64,000 nt of DNA from Scytalidium lignicola (taxonomy: Eukaryota > Ascomycota > Leotiomycetes): contig NCSJ02000123.1 of the NCBI GenBank assembly GCA_002812745.2, forward strand, positions 1 through 64,000. Direction: 5' to 3'. Position numbers and translations under genes: made by a program. The notes beneath the pieces were generated by a model that saw only the letters and a list, made by a program, of their open reading frames with translations, was not told the origin of the DNA and made no database searches. Below, piece after piece: positions 33,122 to 47,035 of the stretch. Position 1 is the stretch's first letter; each line of letters starts with the position of its first letter.

Positions 33122-36100
33122 GGGAGGAAAATCGAGTTAGCCGATGGACTTTTTCACAATAACTGAAGTCCAATTGCAAAGATTATAATAACCATTGAAA
33201 AGGGAAAACAAGATTGCGCGACGCGATTTGTTTTTCTTTGAATTCAATTTTTTTTTTTGGGAGTTGTGCAACTCTTCTTTTTCACACTCGTGTGTTGTCA
33301 AATCGCGGGTGGTTGACCCTTGGCGACTGGGGATTGCGCACTATAACGCGGGTACCTGGCACGCTGAACGCCTGGTCCTCGACTAACAAACAAAACGGTT
33401 CCTGGGGGTGAGGGAAACAATGTGGACTCCCACTTTATTTTCACCCAGTCACCCAGGGTTTAAAATGTTTAAAAAAACGAATGGGTAAAATTGCAACAAA
33501 AACGCAAACGCGCGCAATTTGATGTGAGCAAGAGATATAAAAAACAGGGTGTTCGGGTGGTACCTCCGTCTAACGGACTGGACTGCCTGGGTTTTTGATT
33601 AAAGAAATTTGCTGGATGACGAAGACAAGCGACTAGGCCAGGTAACAAATTGTCCGAGGAAGAGCGATTTTTCTAAGCCGGGTGCGCCCGCTACCGTATC
33701 TCCCTTTTTTTCTTCCAATGTCCCCGGGAGGCAAGATGAGCAGAATCGAACGAGGGCGAGGGCGTCAGAAGCTTATGAAATGGAGACAGCGCGCGCGCGG
33801 GCGTTGAAGGAGAACCGGAGAATAACAATGAAAAATCGGGGAAGGGGGTCGAGAGACTTGATCGGAGCGAGGATAAATGTGTGCAGAGCAGGAGTAGATT
33901 GTTGTAATGCGTGCCGAAAGAGAGACGAGGGCCGGGGATGAGGGTGAGATGGACCAGGGGGTGTGTGTGGATTTAAGGAAGGAGCCAAAGGTCGGGATCG
34001 AGCGATGGGGCGATGGTGGTGGCTTGCCTCTTCTGCTAACGCTAGACTTATGCTCTCTCTTTCTTTGCTCTCTCTTTTCTTTCCTTCCACCCTTGCACTG
34101 CTGCTGCTGTTGATGGTGCCGGTGNTTTTTTTTTGTGCTCGTACTCTGCCTGATGCCTGTCGCTCTGCTTTTCTGCTGCCGGTCTTCACACACGCTGGCT
34201 TGTTGCTGCCCGCTCTGGGGTATTCAGCGAGTTTTTGGCTAGGCTGGAGAGGGGCGATGATGCCGGCGAGGAGGGCTGGTGTGGATGTAGTGTGGTGAGA
34301 TTGAGTAGCAGTCAGCGTCGCAACGGGCGAGCAAGGGGCAAAGACACAAGGGCAGCGGGAAGGATGGGGACTGGCCCCAGCCCCGGGGCCACCACCCTTT
34401 TGAGCCCAGCACGACCAAGACTAAGACCAAGAAACAAGGCCCCAGGCAAAAAGCGAAGGATGCTTGATGTGCCGGGGCACTCATCAGCGGCAGCAAGACA
34501 GCGCCCGGAGACAGCGACACTGGCCTGTCACGGATGACGAGCGCCACGGAAATGAGCATTGTCTTCTCCTCCAATCACCATCGACCAGGCTGACCGGCCC
34601 CGCTTGGCTGACAGGGACCAGGCCTCCAGGGGTAGCCAACGAGTGCAGCAAGGGATCTCGCCGCTTCAACAGCGACGGTTTTGACTTGCTTGGCTTCGCG
34701 ATCCATTGGCCCAGAGACACCCATGTACGAATGGTCGCCGGAAGGCGGTGAAGATGCTGCTGGCGTGCGTCCGCCTGTGTTGATCTGCTCCTCTGCTCCA
34801 AGGCNAAAAAAAAAGGGAAGTGCACAATGATCGCGATAGGTGATGGTGATCGCAAAGAACCAGATGTGCGCCATTGGAGCACGGAAGAAATCGATCATCA
34901 ATCATCCATCATCCATCATCAAGCGCAAACAGGCCATGGCCCCCGGGAATGACGCCCTGGGCTGCTTTGACGCAGGGACTAAGCATATCGAAAAAGGGCG
35001 GGACTTACACCCCATCCACCGCCTGCCCAAGTCTGAGTCCCAGGTCCCGGCCCCCGGTGCAAAGGCAGAGGCAGAGGCGTCTGCAACTTTGGTGTAGCAC
35101 CGTGTGCCCTTGTGTACGTAGCCCTCGCTCCCCCACCCAACCATCCACACATAAGCAAAGGGAGATAAAAAAGGAAGCCACCGTCTGCACTTGCCCACCA
35201 CCGCCAAAGCATGGGAGAGCTCGGGAGCTTAGCAGGCGGCCCTGGTAAGTGGTGGAGGGGATTTTGTCTGAAACACAGGCCCCCCAGCCATGACATCTGC
35301 CCATCACAACAACCAAACGCGACATGCTCGATATGCCCTCGGAACATCAACTTCAGGCCACGTGTAGATCACTCCTCTCTGCTGCCAGGGAAGGAAAAAA
35401 AGGGGGGGCGGTGCAGCATGAGCAAAGCAGCACGGCATTCTGCACTGGCTGCAACAATCGTAACAATCCAATCCTCCAAAATACCGCAGGATTCGCGAGA
35501 AAAGGTCACGCAGCAGCCAAAATAGGCCCGCGAACGAGATTACCTCGTCCACAGACGTGCAGCAAGTTGCATTGAGCGCGCAAGCCGCACAGCCAATGGC
35601 CGGGCCCGATCGCGCGACCATCCTCGACCATCGTTGCCTTCTTTGGCCTGTGCGCTACTCAGCGCGGCCCACACCTCGTCCACCCTAGCACCGGTTTGTG
35701 CGCTAGCCCACAAAGAGCAAGAGCGCAGACAGAAAAAGCACCCGCGGGACTTGTTCGTCTCGTCCACACCCGCAGCTCCCAGGCCAGAAACAAGGAAGAG
35801 ACCGGCTGCCCGCAGCTTCTCCCTTGCAATCAAACTCGCAGCAGATCGAGCTCAAGAGGCGTCCGCGTGGGCGCAGCCTGGGCCGGCAGTCCGTCAGGGT
35901 CAAGCAGTTCGATCCTGTGAGTAACAGCCAAGGTGCAAGCCTCAAGAGGTGTGGTGCATCGTGAAACATCGAGCTTTCGATTTTCGAGTCACGAATCAAC
36001 TCCCCCCAGCGTTATTAAGGAAATACCCACGGCCTTCCTGGCCCCCCTTGGACCTTCTGGAAACCCAACCGCGCGTCGAAGCTAGGGCTGGAGTCGGCAC

Positions 36101-39100
36101 GCTCACTCGCGACCATCCAGTCAAACAGCGCCGGACTTGGCTACAGCTTGGATTAGGACGTTGCGCCATTTGATGGAGAAGCGTATCTGACCAGTTGGTA
36201 CCCCACCGCCTATCGCGGTGAGTAGAGTTGCAGTCTTTGCGTCCATTGAGCACGACCCGATCCCATATGTGACAAATTCTCAGAGTAGATATGTAATACA
36301 GTGCGAGCGATGACCCACCCTAGTAAAAGCGCCAAGCAAAAAAAACAAAACAAAAACCAGCATAAAAAAGCAAAAAAAGCAAAGGAACGATATCAAAAAT
36401 ATAGACTTACGTGATCAGGTGCTACTGCCACCCCGGGCTCCTCCTTGTACGTTGGTCGATGCGCCATGATCGATGATTCGGTCGAGACCTGGTGTGGCTG
36501 TAGAAAGAAGGTGTGTTAGCCTGCACATCAAGCCCATTGTGAAGGAAAAAACCGTTGGAAAATGATCGAAGCCAACCAGGCTAGCTTGGCAGCAGCTTTG
36601 CTTGCCCAAAAGAGGAAAGGACAGGCATGACAAATTGAGGCCTTGCTCTGCCGTTACACGCAACGCACGGGTGCTGCACATCTAATCGCAACACCAGCTA
36701 AGAATGTTATGGTCTCAAAATTTACTATTCCAAACAGAACACGAACACCCATGAAGGAACAGGTCCAAAGCTTCGATGGCAAACTGTTGGAACATCAACA
36801 TGCCTGATCTAATATGCACGGGGCAGGTTATCCCATAAGAAATCACCCGCACTGTTTGCAGCCGAAACTCAAGTCGCCGTGCATTTATTGAGGAGCGTTA
36901 GGTTTCATGTCGGGGGAACAGAATCTCGTCCCACAAGCAATGCGACTACCCATGGATGAGGTCCCCGCATCCCAATGAATGAATCTAAATTGCTCGCAAA
37001 CGTGTAACGTTATCGAGCGATCCTCCATTCTGGTCGTCGATCACTGGGTCCAGAAACAGAGCCATGGGTTGAAAAATCACCCTCACTGAGTGTAACCTCT
37101 AAACATTCAGAACTCTGAATATGCACAGATCTCATCTTTCCCCTCCTTCTTTTCTCCGCACCGCAATAGAATCCATTAGCAATGCAGATTGAACTTTCAA
37201 TCCGCTGCGAGGAATTTCCCTGCATGTAATCACGAATCACTTGCAATCACTTTCGTACATCATGCCCATTGAGACGGCATTAGAATGTACCCAACCGAAA
37301 GAGGTGGCTTAACGTCCCAATCAACTGTGATGGTAAACGATTCAAGTGTTATTGAGTCGTGCCGAGTATTATTATTATGACCTGGCCAGATTATGGTAAT
37401 ACGACACTTGCTCGTTGTCCAACAGGCATCTCCTGGCGCAGGCTCTGTCCCACGTTTTCACGTGAGTCGGGCGCTAGCTACGGTGTTTCCGACAAACACG
37501 TGAACCATGGTTTGACCATCCATGGTATTGGAGATTTGGGATCCCCCGAAAAAAGGTCGGCCAATAATTGATAACGTGAGAAAGAAAGGGAAATCCATTT
37601 GACTTACCCGTTGCGTGTTGAAGTTTATAGTTATACCGAGATGCGACTATAACCGTGGGTGGAAGGTACTGTATGCCTGCGATGTTCTGGTCAGTTTGGT
37701 GTGTTGAAGGTAAGTAAGAAAATTGAGCGAGGTCCAAAAAATGTCAGCTGCAGCGGGCTTGACTAGTGCCTGCAGTAGCAGAGGGAGAGTTGCATACGAC
37801 TGAATCAGAAACAGGGAATAGCCAGAGTGCGGCTGCCACCGTGTGCGTGTGTCGGAGGGGAAAAAAGAATGAGCAAAGAGTGCTGGCCGCTAGAAACTCC
37901 CACGACAAGCCCAGCGCGATCGAGGCTATGGACAACGGTGCAGATAAACGTGCCTCGAACGTTGGAGGAGATGGAGAATGGGCAATGGGCAATGGCGCTC
38001 TGCGGGAGAAAAAGACCAGGACCAGCAGGTGAGAGCGGCTGGGCGGGCAGATATAATTATACATTGCAAGGGGTGATCGGGGGTCAAAGAGGAGATCCAG
38101 CCAAGGATGCCCACTTGGGAAGGGGGGAGGGAAGGGAGCAGGCCAGGCATGAAGCCTCTCGGCACATTATTAATTAAGGAGACGGGGGGTGCGCAGGGCA
38201 GCGGCGGCAGAACGAAATGCTGGTCCGCTGGCTGGGCTTTCGCTGGGCCCCTTGCGATCACGGATNGCACTTCGCTTAAAGTGCCAGGATGTCGGTGGAG
38301 TGTTGTGGATGCCAGTCGACCTCGGGGGACCAACGGCGCAGCTAGCAGGGCCAAAGGAGGGAAGAGGAGGGAAAAAAAATGATGAAAAAAATAATAGAAA
38401 ACTTGCTGCGAAACGGCGCCAAAAACGTACCTAGAAGAGTTTTTTTTAAATGAGCAGCGCGACGCGTCGTGGAAGGGTCGCGATTGATCGGTGGCTCCAG
38501 ATAGAAATATACCTGTTGCTTATGGTTTGCTATGAGTGTGTTGTGGGATGATGTTTAACTGGCTTCTTCTAGCAGATCTGTCAGTGCTGAAGCTACTTGG
38601 GCCCCTTGACAGGCTAGGATGCCATCGTCCCTCACCTTTTCAGCGCTTACCGTGTACTACTGTACTGAGAGGCTCGTTTGTAATCGATGAAGTAATTCTA
38701 GCTTATGACAGCACTCTGGTTGACGTTATATGCCCGCTTTCAGTTTGCGATATCTGCGAGAACCCGGTGTTCAATGCCGCCAAATATGGTAGATGTTGCT
38801 GGTTCCTTAGAGAGGATGCTCCTGTGCCAAATCGTAGAAGGCTGCCTTAAAAAAAGGTGATGGTTCAGGTACTGATGTGATCGCGTGCTGATGGAAATGG
38901 GTTAATCTGCCGGTCATGGGTATGTGCCCACCGCATCTGCTACTTTTATATGTGATGTGCGTTTGCAGAAATATTGCTTCTGCCGGGTTCATGCGGTCCA
39001 AACTCGATTCTATCCAGCACCGATATGCTTGTATGTATATATCCCTCAAGTCCAAAGGTCCTTCGCGGGGCGTTCGGATTTTTCAACTTTGTGATTTGGG

Positions 39101-39200
39101 GAGTCGATTCCTGCTAGGAAAATAGCTTTGTTCTGTTGGGAGCCGTGATAGCTCTATACCCCAGATGTTGACNAAAAACGCGATCGTGTTTGAATCTGCG
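33122..39200. other. Gene-poor upstream region of the MedA-like gene, proximal part
   Basis: No frame here looks like a real gene: the many open frames overlap on several strands, lack family motifs and cross simple sequence. Composition alternates between GC-rich stretches (about 33.6-36.2 kb) and A- or T-rich runs. It contains Ns at 34125, 34805, 38266 and 39173 and an ATC-type simple repeat near 34891-34922. Since the MedA-like gene points away from here, this is its promoter and possibly part of a spliced 5' leader, which cannot be traced by eye. Confidence 0.6.
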
Positions 39201-39660
39201 GCAGGCCAGGCAATTGTTTGTCATGGACGTGGAAAACTGCAGTCAAGCCCGAGTGTTTCTGGCGTCACCAACGAGGCTTGGGTTGACGGCGCGTACCGGA
39301 ACCGTTTCTGCCACGAGCAATTGGTCTCTTGTCGATAGATTCGGTCGCCACGTTGCTCCTTGAGGTTGTCAATTGCGTTGAACTGTTGCACCCGACGTCG
39401 TGGACAATGGTTGATGAGTGACGGGCGGATGATGGGAAGTTGAAGGGGCGGAAGTGGTCTTGAACTTTTTCTCCATCGCTTGTGCTTGCTGCTAGCTGAA
39501 TAGACGCGTTTCGTAAATTGGCAGGAGCCACCACTGGACTCGGGGAACAAACAGCACAGCAAACAGCTAGCTGGGACTTGTTCGGTCCCGCCCGTCCACC
39601 AGACCAACTGTGACGTCTTGAAAGAATCCCCTTGCCAGGTGTCATGTGCTTATTGTTGCT

Positions 39661-39695
39661 ATACTGTACAAGTAATACAGTACAGTACAGTACTG
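39661..39695. repeat. CAGTA/TACTG pentamer cluster
   Basis: Run of overlapping TACTGTAC and (TACAG)n units read on both strands, partly palindromic around GTAC. One of the densest of many such clusters in this window's spacers. Confidence 0.85.
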
Positions 39696-42600
39696 ATTCG
39701 TTGCGTTGGTTCTTCAATTTTCTCCTTCCGGTCTCCTGGACGTCCCAGCGCCACGGAATGAATTAGCGACGATCGTCGTCGTTGACGCCTAAGCTGCCCT
39801 TGTCACAGTGGAACCCGGTACACAGTACAGTACGGAGTACAAGGCTTTTCAAAGGCACCGCCCCAGCTTGAAAGTGGCAGAGGTTCCGATACGAGGGAGG
39901 CAGGAGGCTATGTGCCTGGTGTCCATACCCAAGCGACAACGACCTTACGAAGTTACGGCGATTGACACCAAGGTCCCGGATGACCCTTGCGTTTCTCTCT
40001 CTTCTACTGCACCGTACGGTACTGCACTGCACTGTACATGCCCACCTGACGATCTTGCGAATAGCTTCAACGGTCGCAACATGCACAATGTCGATAGCTT
40101 CAACGGTAGGGCATGAGCGGGTAGCAAGGATCTGGGTTGGGTGGTGCGCCTGGGGGGGGTTGAGGGCCTGAGAGTGCAGAGGGCAAAGCCTAAAAGCTTG
40201 ACTGACACGACTGGGAGGCAAGTTCAACGGGGAAACTGGCACTTGTACCGTACGCTACGGCATCATCTTGGTGCGAACAGACACCTCCGGGGGGGAAGAA
40301 ACGGGGAGAAACGGGGCCAAGCAGGCCTACTCTCACTGGCCCTGTTTCTCCCAACTCTTGCAGACTGCAGCTGCCGCGACCGGTGGGTGGGTCAGGGCCT
40401 GGCTGGCTTCCTGGTTGGCTTGTGCGAAAACCTGGGAGGGCTTAGTTTTCTCAGATCACCTCACTCACAAAAGACTGGAATTACTGTATGTACTTATTAA
40501 TCTTCCTCTTTTGATTGAACAGAGGAATTGAGAAGTAGGCCAAAACCTAATCGGGAACCACCTTCTCGAATTCGGGACTGTTCTAACTAATACTTGTACT
40601 GCATATCGATCGTCTGGAGATACGACAGTACAGTTGGACTGCTGCAATTCATGCCGCTTTTGTTCGTCTACGGGTCTGCCACTGATCATGAGCCGACTTG
40701 CTTCCAATGACCACGGACGACTCTCAAACTCGACTCCAGTCCTGAAACCATAATGACGACGAACAATTTCTTAATTACGCCCTTTTTTAACAGTTACTCC
40801 TAGCATCGTGTTGAAGCCCTTTTTAGGAAATGCGGCTCTCAAAGCTCTCAAACAAAGCCCCCCCAGCTGTCATCACGATCGAGAGTCCAGACCCAAACAA
40901 AAAGGTGACCAGACGCACATGCCCAGTAAGTACAGTACGTAAGTACAGTAGTTATTTATAGCGTTATTTATAGCGCTTACTCGGTCTCCTCTTCTCAAAG
41001 CGCATCAATGCCGGTTTGGACTCAAGATGCAGCCGTCAGCATCGCGACGCGCCTAGATTGCTAGATATGCAGTGGCGGCTGCATGAAGCATGAAGTTGTC
41101 GGAAATGACCTTCCCAATCGGGGAGTCTTCGAAGATCGCTCGATATTTAAAATAAAATTAAAGCGAGAAAAAATAGAAGGTCCCATTTGAATAAATTATT
41201 AACTCGTTCATAATTCAACATATTACGATATATCCATCGGTACTGTTCCGCTATACAGCGCCTTCCGACCGGCCATGCGTGATTATTTCAGGGGCTGGCC
41301 TCCCCTGACTGCCCCATAACCAGCGGTCCAAAATAGGGTTCACAACGGTACTCTGACGGGTACGAGCGTAACGCGTTTCCTGGAGAAGTGAGGGAGGGCT
41401 GATGATAGTTACCGATACCAAAAAATAATGCACCCAAGATCTCTTCGCTCGGCCGTTCTTCAAAGATTACCACTTGATCAGCGTGCGACGTTACAGGTCG
41501 ACTCGGCTCCTTGATGTTACTGTACATTATGGAATACAGAGTGCTCTCCAAGAAGTGGTCTGACATCCAGTCTTGACAGAACCCTAGCCTCGAGATAGCC
41601 AGATCAATTCTAGAAGTCGGGCCCTCGAACTAGCAATCTCTACCCCGCCCAAACTTCAAAAAAGTGGTGTGCCCACTCGCTCTTACGCACATGTACGGAA
41701 TGAGTCCAATACTTGGACATTAGAGATATCCAATCGTAGCAAAATAATGGGCAATCATGGTCGAGATCGAGATCGAAGAGAGCAATTGCCTCCGAAAGCT
41801 GGACGTGGATGTACTGTACAATACGAATATTGACCTACCTTATCAGCTTATGTGACCATCAGCGCCGGCGCCATGACATTTCCTTGTGTGCCTCCAATGT
41901 ATTGTTCTGGTGGCTACCACAGATTCTTCGAAACTTGTGCCGATGGAAAGGCATAAGCCACCAGCCGCACTCGTTATAACGCGATAGGATCATTCACCTC
42001 TTCATTCAGCCGTCCGTTTACGTGAACATCAGAGGAAAATGTCGCGCGACCATCACCGCTTCATGCTAGCTTCGTCATACCAGCTGGAGCTCGACATAAA
42101 ACGTACGAATTGTTAGTTTGCAATTAAACTGATGATTCGTCCCTTTTCGATCACACACACACACGGGTCCGTTCTTCCACATCTTCCTGTGCGATCCAAT
42201 CAGCATCGACCTTTTTAGCCGGGGGGAAAGGTGTGAGAGTCTCCTCCTGGAATGCTCACTGATCCGAAGTCCGCTACGAGCGTGATACCAATCTCCATAA
42301 TACTATCTCCGAGCTGAAATTCAGGAAGGGCCTCTTCAGATATCAGATTTTGAAGCACGATTGATGAAGTGACGTTGAAATAGATGTCGAAGGTCATCAT
42401 GCCTGGTCAAGCTTGTTGACCCTTGGCCGGCACTTGAGGAACTTGCCAGGCTCAAGGACCACTGGCATCGTCGAGGGACACGAGGAACTTGAACGATGCG
42501 TTGAGCGATCCGTAGGGCGGTCTCCATTCCCCCTCCTCCAAGCTCCTCAACCCTCGAGGCCTCGGTGACCCATGCCCTTGCGGTTCGGAGAATTTTGCAC

Positions 42601-42780
42601 CGTTGAATTTGCGCCCTTGAGGGTTGGGGGGTTTAACCTCACTTTGGGGTGGAGACTAACAGGACCATGGTGGTGTAGGTAGCCACTGAGTCGTGGGTGC
42701 CTGGTCAGGCGATCTTAACTATGTCGGCGCAAGTACCTTCGGATGATTTTAGGTTGGATAGCATGGTAGAGGTACAACAC

Positions 42781-42848
42781 TGTACAGTACAACCATCCAG
42801 CAGGGAACTAACTTTACAGCACAGTGCTGTACCGTACTGTACTGTACA
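42781..42848. repeat. CAGTA/TACTG pentamer cluster
   Basis: TGTACAGTAC, then GCACAGTGCTGTACCGTACT continuing into further TACTG copies. It includes a GCACAGTGCTGT near-palindrome and ends at TGTACATA. Same motif family as at 39661-39695. Confidence 0.85.
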
Positions 42849-45800
42849 TATGTGAAGGCGTCAACAAAGGTAACAACAACCAATACCGGTATACGGTACA
42901 AAACACTATCAGCATCAAAACAGCCCGTCTAATTATCTACCATACCACACTCACTTACAGCAACAATCCGCTTATCCCCGAAGACGTCGGCTCCGAGGAG
43001 ATGCTGTGGATCCACTATCGTCACGGCAAGCATAACGAATTCCTATGTGCGTCGTATTAATACGGGCCACAGTAAATATAAATCGAATTCTCTCTTACAA
43101 ATTGGCCTAATAAGGGTAAGCTAATTGCCAGATGCAAGTTAATACCAAGTATGCAGCGCTACCGTACCAAGTATCCACACATACGTTCGCATCCGCGCTT
43201 ATGCATGCACGGTTTCCCTTTAGGCCAGAGACCACCTTTCACCTTTGTTTGCCCAGTGCCTGCAGGCATCCCAAGTCTCCCGCAAGCACCTGGTCGTCCT
43301 GGGAAAGCCATCGACTACTACTGTATTGAACCCTTCAACTTCTACCTTGTCCAAAGTACCCGTTCAAAGCTCTTTAGAACACGTACATAAGCTTGAGGTT
43401 GATGTCAAAATTCAGCAAAACACACAATATCGAATCATTATATCATATATAAGGCACGACCTCGCTTTTCAGGCAAATTGATGACGATTACGTCAGAGGC
43501 TTCTAAGCAGCTCTCGAATTTATATATTTTTTGTCCTCCATGCAGATGTGAAATTAACAAATAGAATCGAATTGACAAAGAAACCAAAGGAAACACAAGC
43601 ACAAACAAACTCTGGGAAAAGAGATAGCCTCGGTTGACAGCAACAATAACCGGTAATTGAAGTACGAGATATGCCTTGTTTTTCTGGTTGCTCGTATTGC
43701 ACTGTATCTTCGAGTTTACCGAGTCTGACCCCCTACTGCCGGAAGCCTGTCAGCACTAGACCCAAAGGCAGTACCGGGACTCCTTACGCCGAGAAACATC
43801 ATTATTATTATCCTCAATCCGGGAAATAACTCAGCGCCACGAACATACTTTTTCTTTCTGATAAGCGATCTATTACAGTACTGAACACTAGTACTATCCA
43901 TGGTTCAGTATGGTACGGTACCTCGATTCCAGAGAAAGAAGGAGCCTCCGAAGTGGCTGTTTGAAAATGTCTTAGAGTCCGATACGACCTCGAATTAGAT
44001 TCTCATCGACAGCCGCGAAAGATGGGATCACTCGGAGTCTCGTGCTTTTAAAGCAAACTCTCTGCTAGGAGGTCTCAGCTACAGTAAAACATTGTCAGAT
44101 TGTGTCCAACAATGGAAGCTGCCCCGCAATCGCTCTTTTACGTACAATCATGGAGAAAAACTACCGCGAATAGACAAATGGCCCAGACTACTGCCGTTCT
44201 GATACAAAAGTCCAACATTTCGGAGGTCAAGGCATTTCCTATCCCCGGGGTGACCTGATTGTGCTAATTAAATTAATGAGCGCGCCTCGCATCCCACAGT
44301 CGCGTCGGTTGGTCTTGTTCATTGTCACTGAAGCCCCCTCGATCCACATCTGGAATCTTGTCAGCCAACATAGCCAACATAGCCATCCCGCAGAAAAGAA
44401 CCGAAATCTCTAGATCCTGTCATGTCGTATCGCTTATGATTACTGCTTCCTACTCTACATCAAAACGGCCCGGAAGGAGTACGGTACAGTTGCGTTGGCT
44501 TGGCAGGGAACCTTTTTTGATCTGAGCCCGTAGAAGCAACCCCCACAGGCACCTTCTCAGGAGACGTCAAAACAGACTGTCATCCCTGGATTGAAGTGGT
44601 TTATCTTCAGAGCCGAAAGAGTAATTAATCTAGACCAGTCGTTAGACCCGTGACTAGTTGTACTGTAACTTGTATGGCCAAGGGCAGGATGCTACACGAC
44701 TCGATTTGGACTCATGCCTAGATCTCTGCAGGATATTCTACTTGTAGCAAAGATGCAGGTTCTGCTGCGAACTCACACCAATCACACAATCCCTGCGAGT
44801 CTCGTAATTAAGTTACTATCTACAACAGTACTGTAAAAGTCCCTGAGCCATCGCAACGGCTACTGCAACGCTCCACCACGTTAAATGCTCATGTTGCACA
44901 GCATAATAAAAAGGAAGGAAAAAATGTAGGTGGACAAATCCATCCATGTTAAATTATTCCTTCGATTAATACGGAGTACGGGAGTATGGATTTCTGCAGG
45001 ACCCGTGTCAGCACAACAATTCCCAACCCCCCTTCTACCGTATCCTCGACATCTGAGACATTACACCCTGCTCCTTGGCTCATGCCATGTCACTTTTTAC
45101 TTTTTGCTCTCCTGCCACCAACGTCAGTCATTTCTTGTGGACCCTCAGGACCCTACCGCCGTTTTACTTTTACTCTAGAACCTGAGGAAGACCTTTCATA
45201 CTTGACACTGATCGATGGAGCCATGGAGCGATGGAGAAGACGCCTAGGTGCCTGAGGAAAAATGGAGCCAGATCCACTGCACGTGCTCTTCGTCTCCAGC
45301 TGAAATTTCCCGGCGCCATATCCGCGCGCCAATGGGGTTGTCTTCCCTTGGCCGTCCTTTTGTCATCTCGCCCTATATTGCTGTCGTTTTATTACCCGGT
45401 GCATGTTTTAGTTCTTACCGTTCACGTACGGAAGTACACAGTAATTACTCTAAAACCTCCTTTTTTGATGGATCCCTCCTTTCTCCGTTTTCTTTTTTTA
45501 ACCACTCCCTTTGNTTTTTTTTTCCTTTTGCTCTTTTTAGGCAACTTCGGAACCCAGACCGCCATGTTGCTTTTTTAATTCTTTCCCAGTTGTTTGGTGG
45601 GCTGGCTTAGGTTGGAGACGCGGCCGAATAACTTGCTTTTCTTTCGTTCTCTCACTAAATAAATTGTTGGGAAATCACCAACACACACAACTTCATTTTC
45701 GATAAAAGTTGCTTTACAGATGATTTTTGTTAATCTAATGTCTAAGATAAATCTCTCTGATCAAGACAGCAATGTTTCCAAATATACAGTGAGAAAATCA

Positions 45801-46224
45801 TGTATGCATATATGCATGTTGTGATTTTCCCTTTATTTTCGACAGGGTTAGATGTAAATTGTAATTGTGAAAACTTTTTACATTCTATTCATTTATTCAT
45901 TTCATTTTAAACTAAATACGACTTGCAAGAGTGGGACCTGCAGCAGGAAAAACAAAGAAAANTTTTCGAAAAAAGTTGCTAGGCTTCTTCATCTATGAGG
46001 ACGGGAATAGTTTTGAAGAACGACAGCTATCTACAGGACCTTTATTTAGTTTTGTCTCTAGTGACTTTTTGAATTTGAATACTCATTGGAGCTTTTATCT
46101 TACTCAACACTCAACCAAATATACAATATGTAGCNTTTTTTTTGTTACAGCCCTGAAAAGCTAACTAGGGAATTTCTCTTTGTCCATACCAAGTTACTAG
46201 GAACCACTTTCACATTGCGAATCT

Positions 46225-47030
46225 GATGCCTGAAATCATCACTATAGTGCTCGGCACAAAATATAAAATTCTCTCCAGTTATGCAAAAAGTTACAAGGAC
46301 TTCACTTCACGTTGCAAATCTATATACTCAAAATCGTCACTATAATCTCGGCGTGAAAAAGCTAGGCAACCACCATAGCCTGAAGGTTTTGTAACTGAAA
46401 TCTTTCCGTTGCGACTCTGAACAGCGAGAAACAGGGCTATAACACTCGACATAAACCATTCAACACTTGCAAGTCTAGGCAGTGGATTCCCATCACTATA
46501 ATTCTGGGCATACCTCTTATGAATTTTTCTCCTTGAAGAAATCGATTTTATTGTTGCGTCTCTAATGAGCGAGAACAAGCGCTATAATGCTCGGCTTTGA
46601 AAACTCCCAGACTAGCTCCAGGATATCCTCTGCAATAATCGGTGTGCTTTCCGTTGCGTGTCTGTCTATTAAATACAGCGCTATAATACTCGGCATAGGC
46701 ATAGAGTTTGCAAGGTGTACGGTAGGAGTGCTCTGTTGCAGCTCTGAACGACGGATGTTAATCACTATAATGCTCGGCGTGGACACTGCGTGTTTCCTTT
46801 GTACAACTACCTTTTTCGTTGCGTCTCTAATGAGCGAGATTAAGCGCTATAACACTCGGCGTGAACCCCTAGGACTTTCTTTGTGAAACTTCTCTTTGCG
46901 TTGCGTCTCTAAGGAGCGAGATTAAGCACTATGACGCTCGGCATGAACCCTGGGATGTTCTTTGTAAACCCGCATTTTTGCGTTGCGTCTCTGTAGAGCG
47001 AAATCAAGCGCTATAACCCTCGGCGCCAGA
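46225..47030. repeat. Degenerate tandem array of about ten two-box units
   Basis: Ten copies of a unit of roughly 58-102 bp (mostly about 82 bp at the right end). Each holds two conserved boxes: box A, like GTTGCGTCTCTAATGAGCGA, and about 22 nt further box B, like GCGCTATAACACTCGGCGTG. Box B starts near 46240, 46338, 46436, 46494, 46580, 46682, 46763, 46847, 46928 and 47010. The rightmost three to four units are the most alike and the left ones the most diverged, so the array has grown or been kept homogeneous from the right. Sequence between boxes varies freely. No protein frame runs through it. Confidence 0.85.
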
Positions 47031-47035
47031 TTTGG

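Larger units (their letters stand above)
39201..46200. other. Gene-poor region with TACTG/CAGTA motif clusters
   Basis: Seven kilobases without a credible gene. It is marked by repeated pentamer-based motifs built from TACTG or its complement CAGTA, and by TACGGAGTAC, for example at 39661-39695, 39821-39840, 42781-42848, 43877-43921 and 44475-44490. Short open frames are interrupted and of random composition. Ns at 45514, 45962 and 46135 touch T runs. Confidence 0.6.

Noticed and set aside
33765..34193. Overlapping frames around 33.8-34.2 kb as a gene
   Set aside because: Two minus frames and two plus frames overlap here, cross an N at 34125, and are made of simple Ser/Arg or Ser/Leu runs; no motif or start context.
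46562..46786. Minus-strand frame within the tandem array with repeated PSIIAL-like peptides
   Set aside because: The repeated peptide only reflects the repeated DNA box; units change frame from one to the next and carry stops, so it is not a coding repeat.
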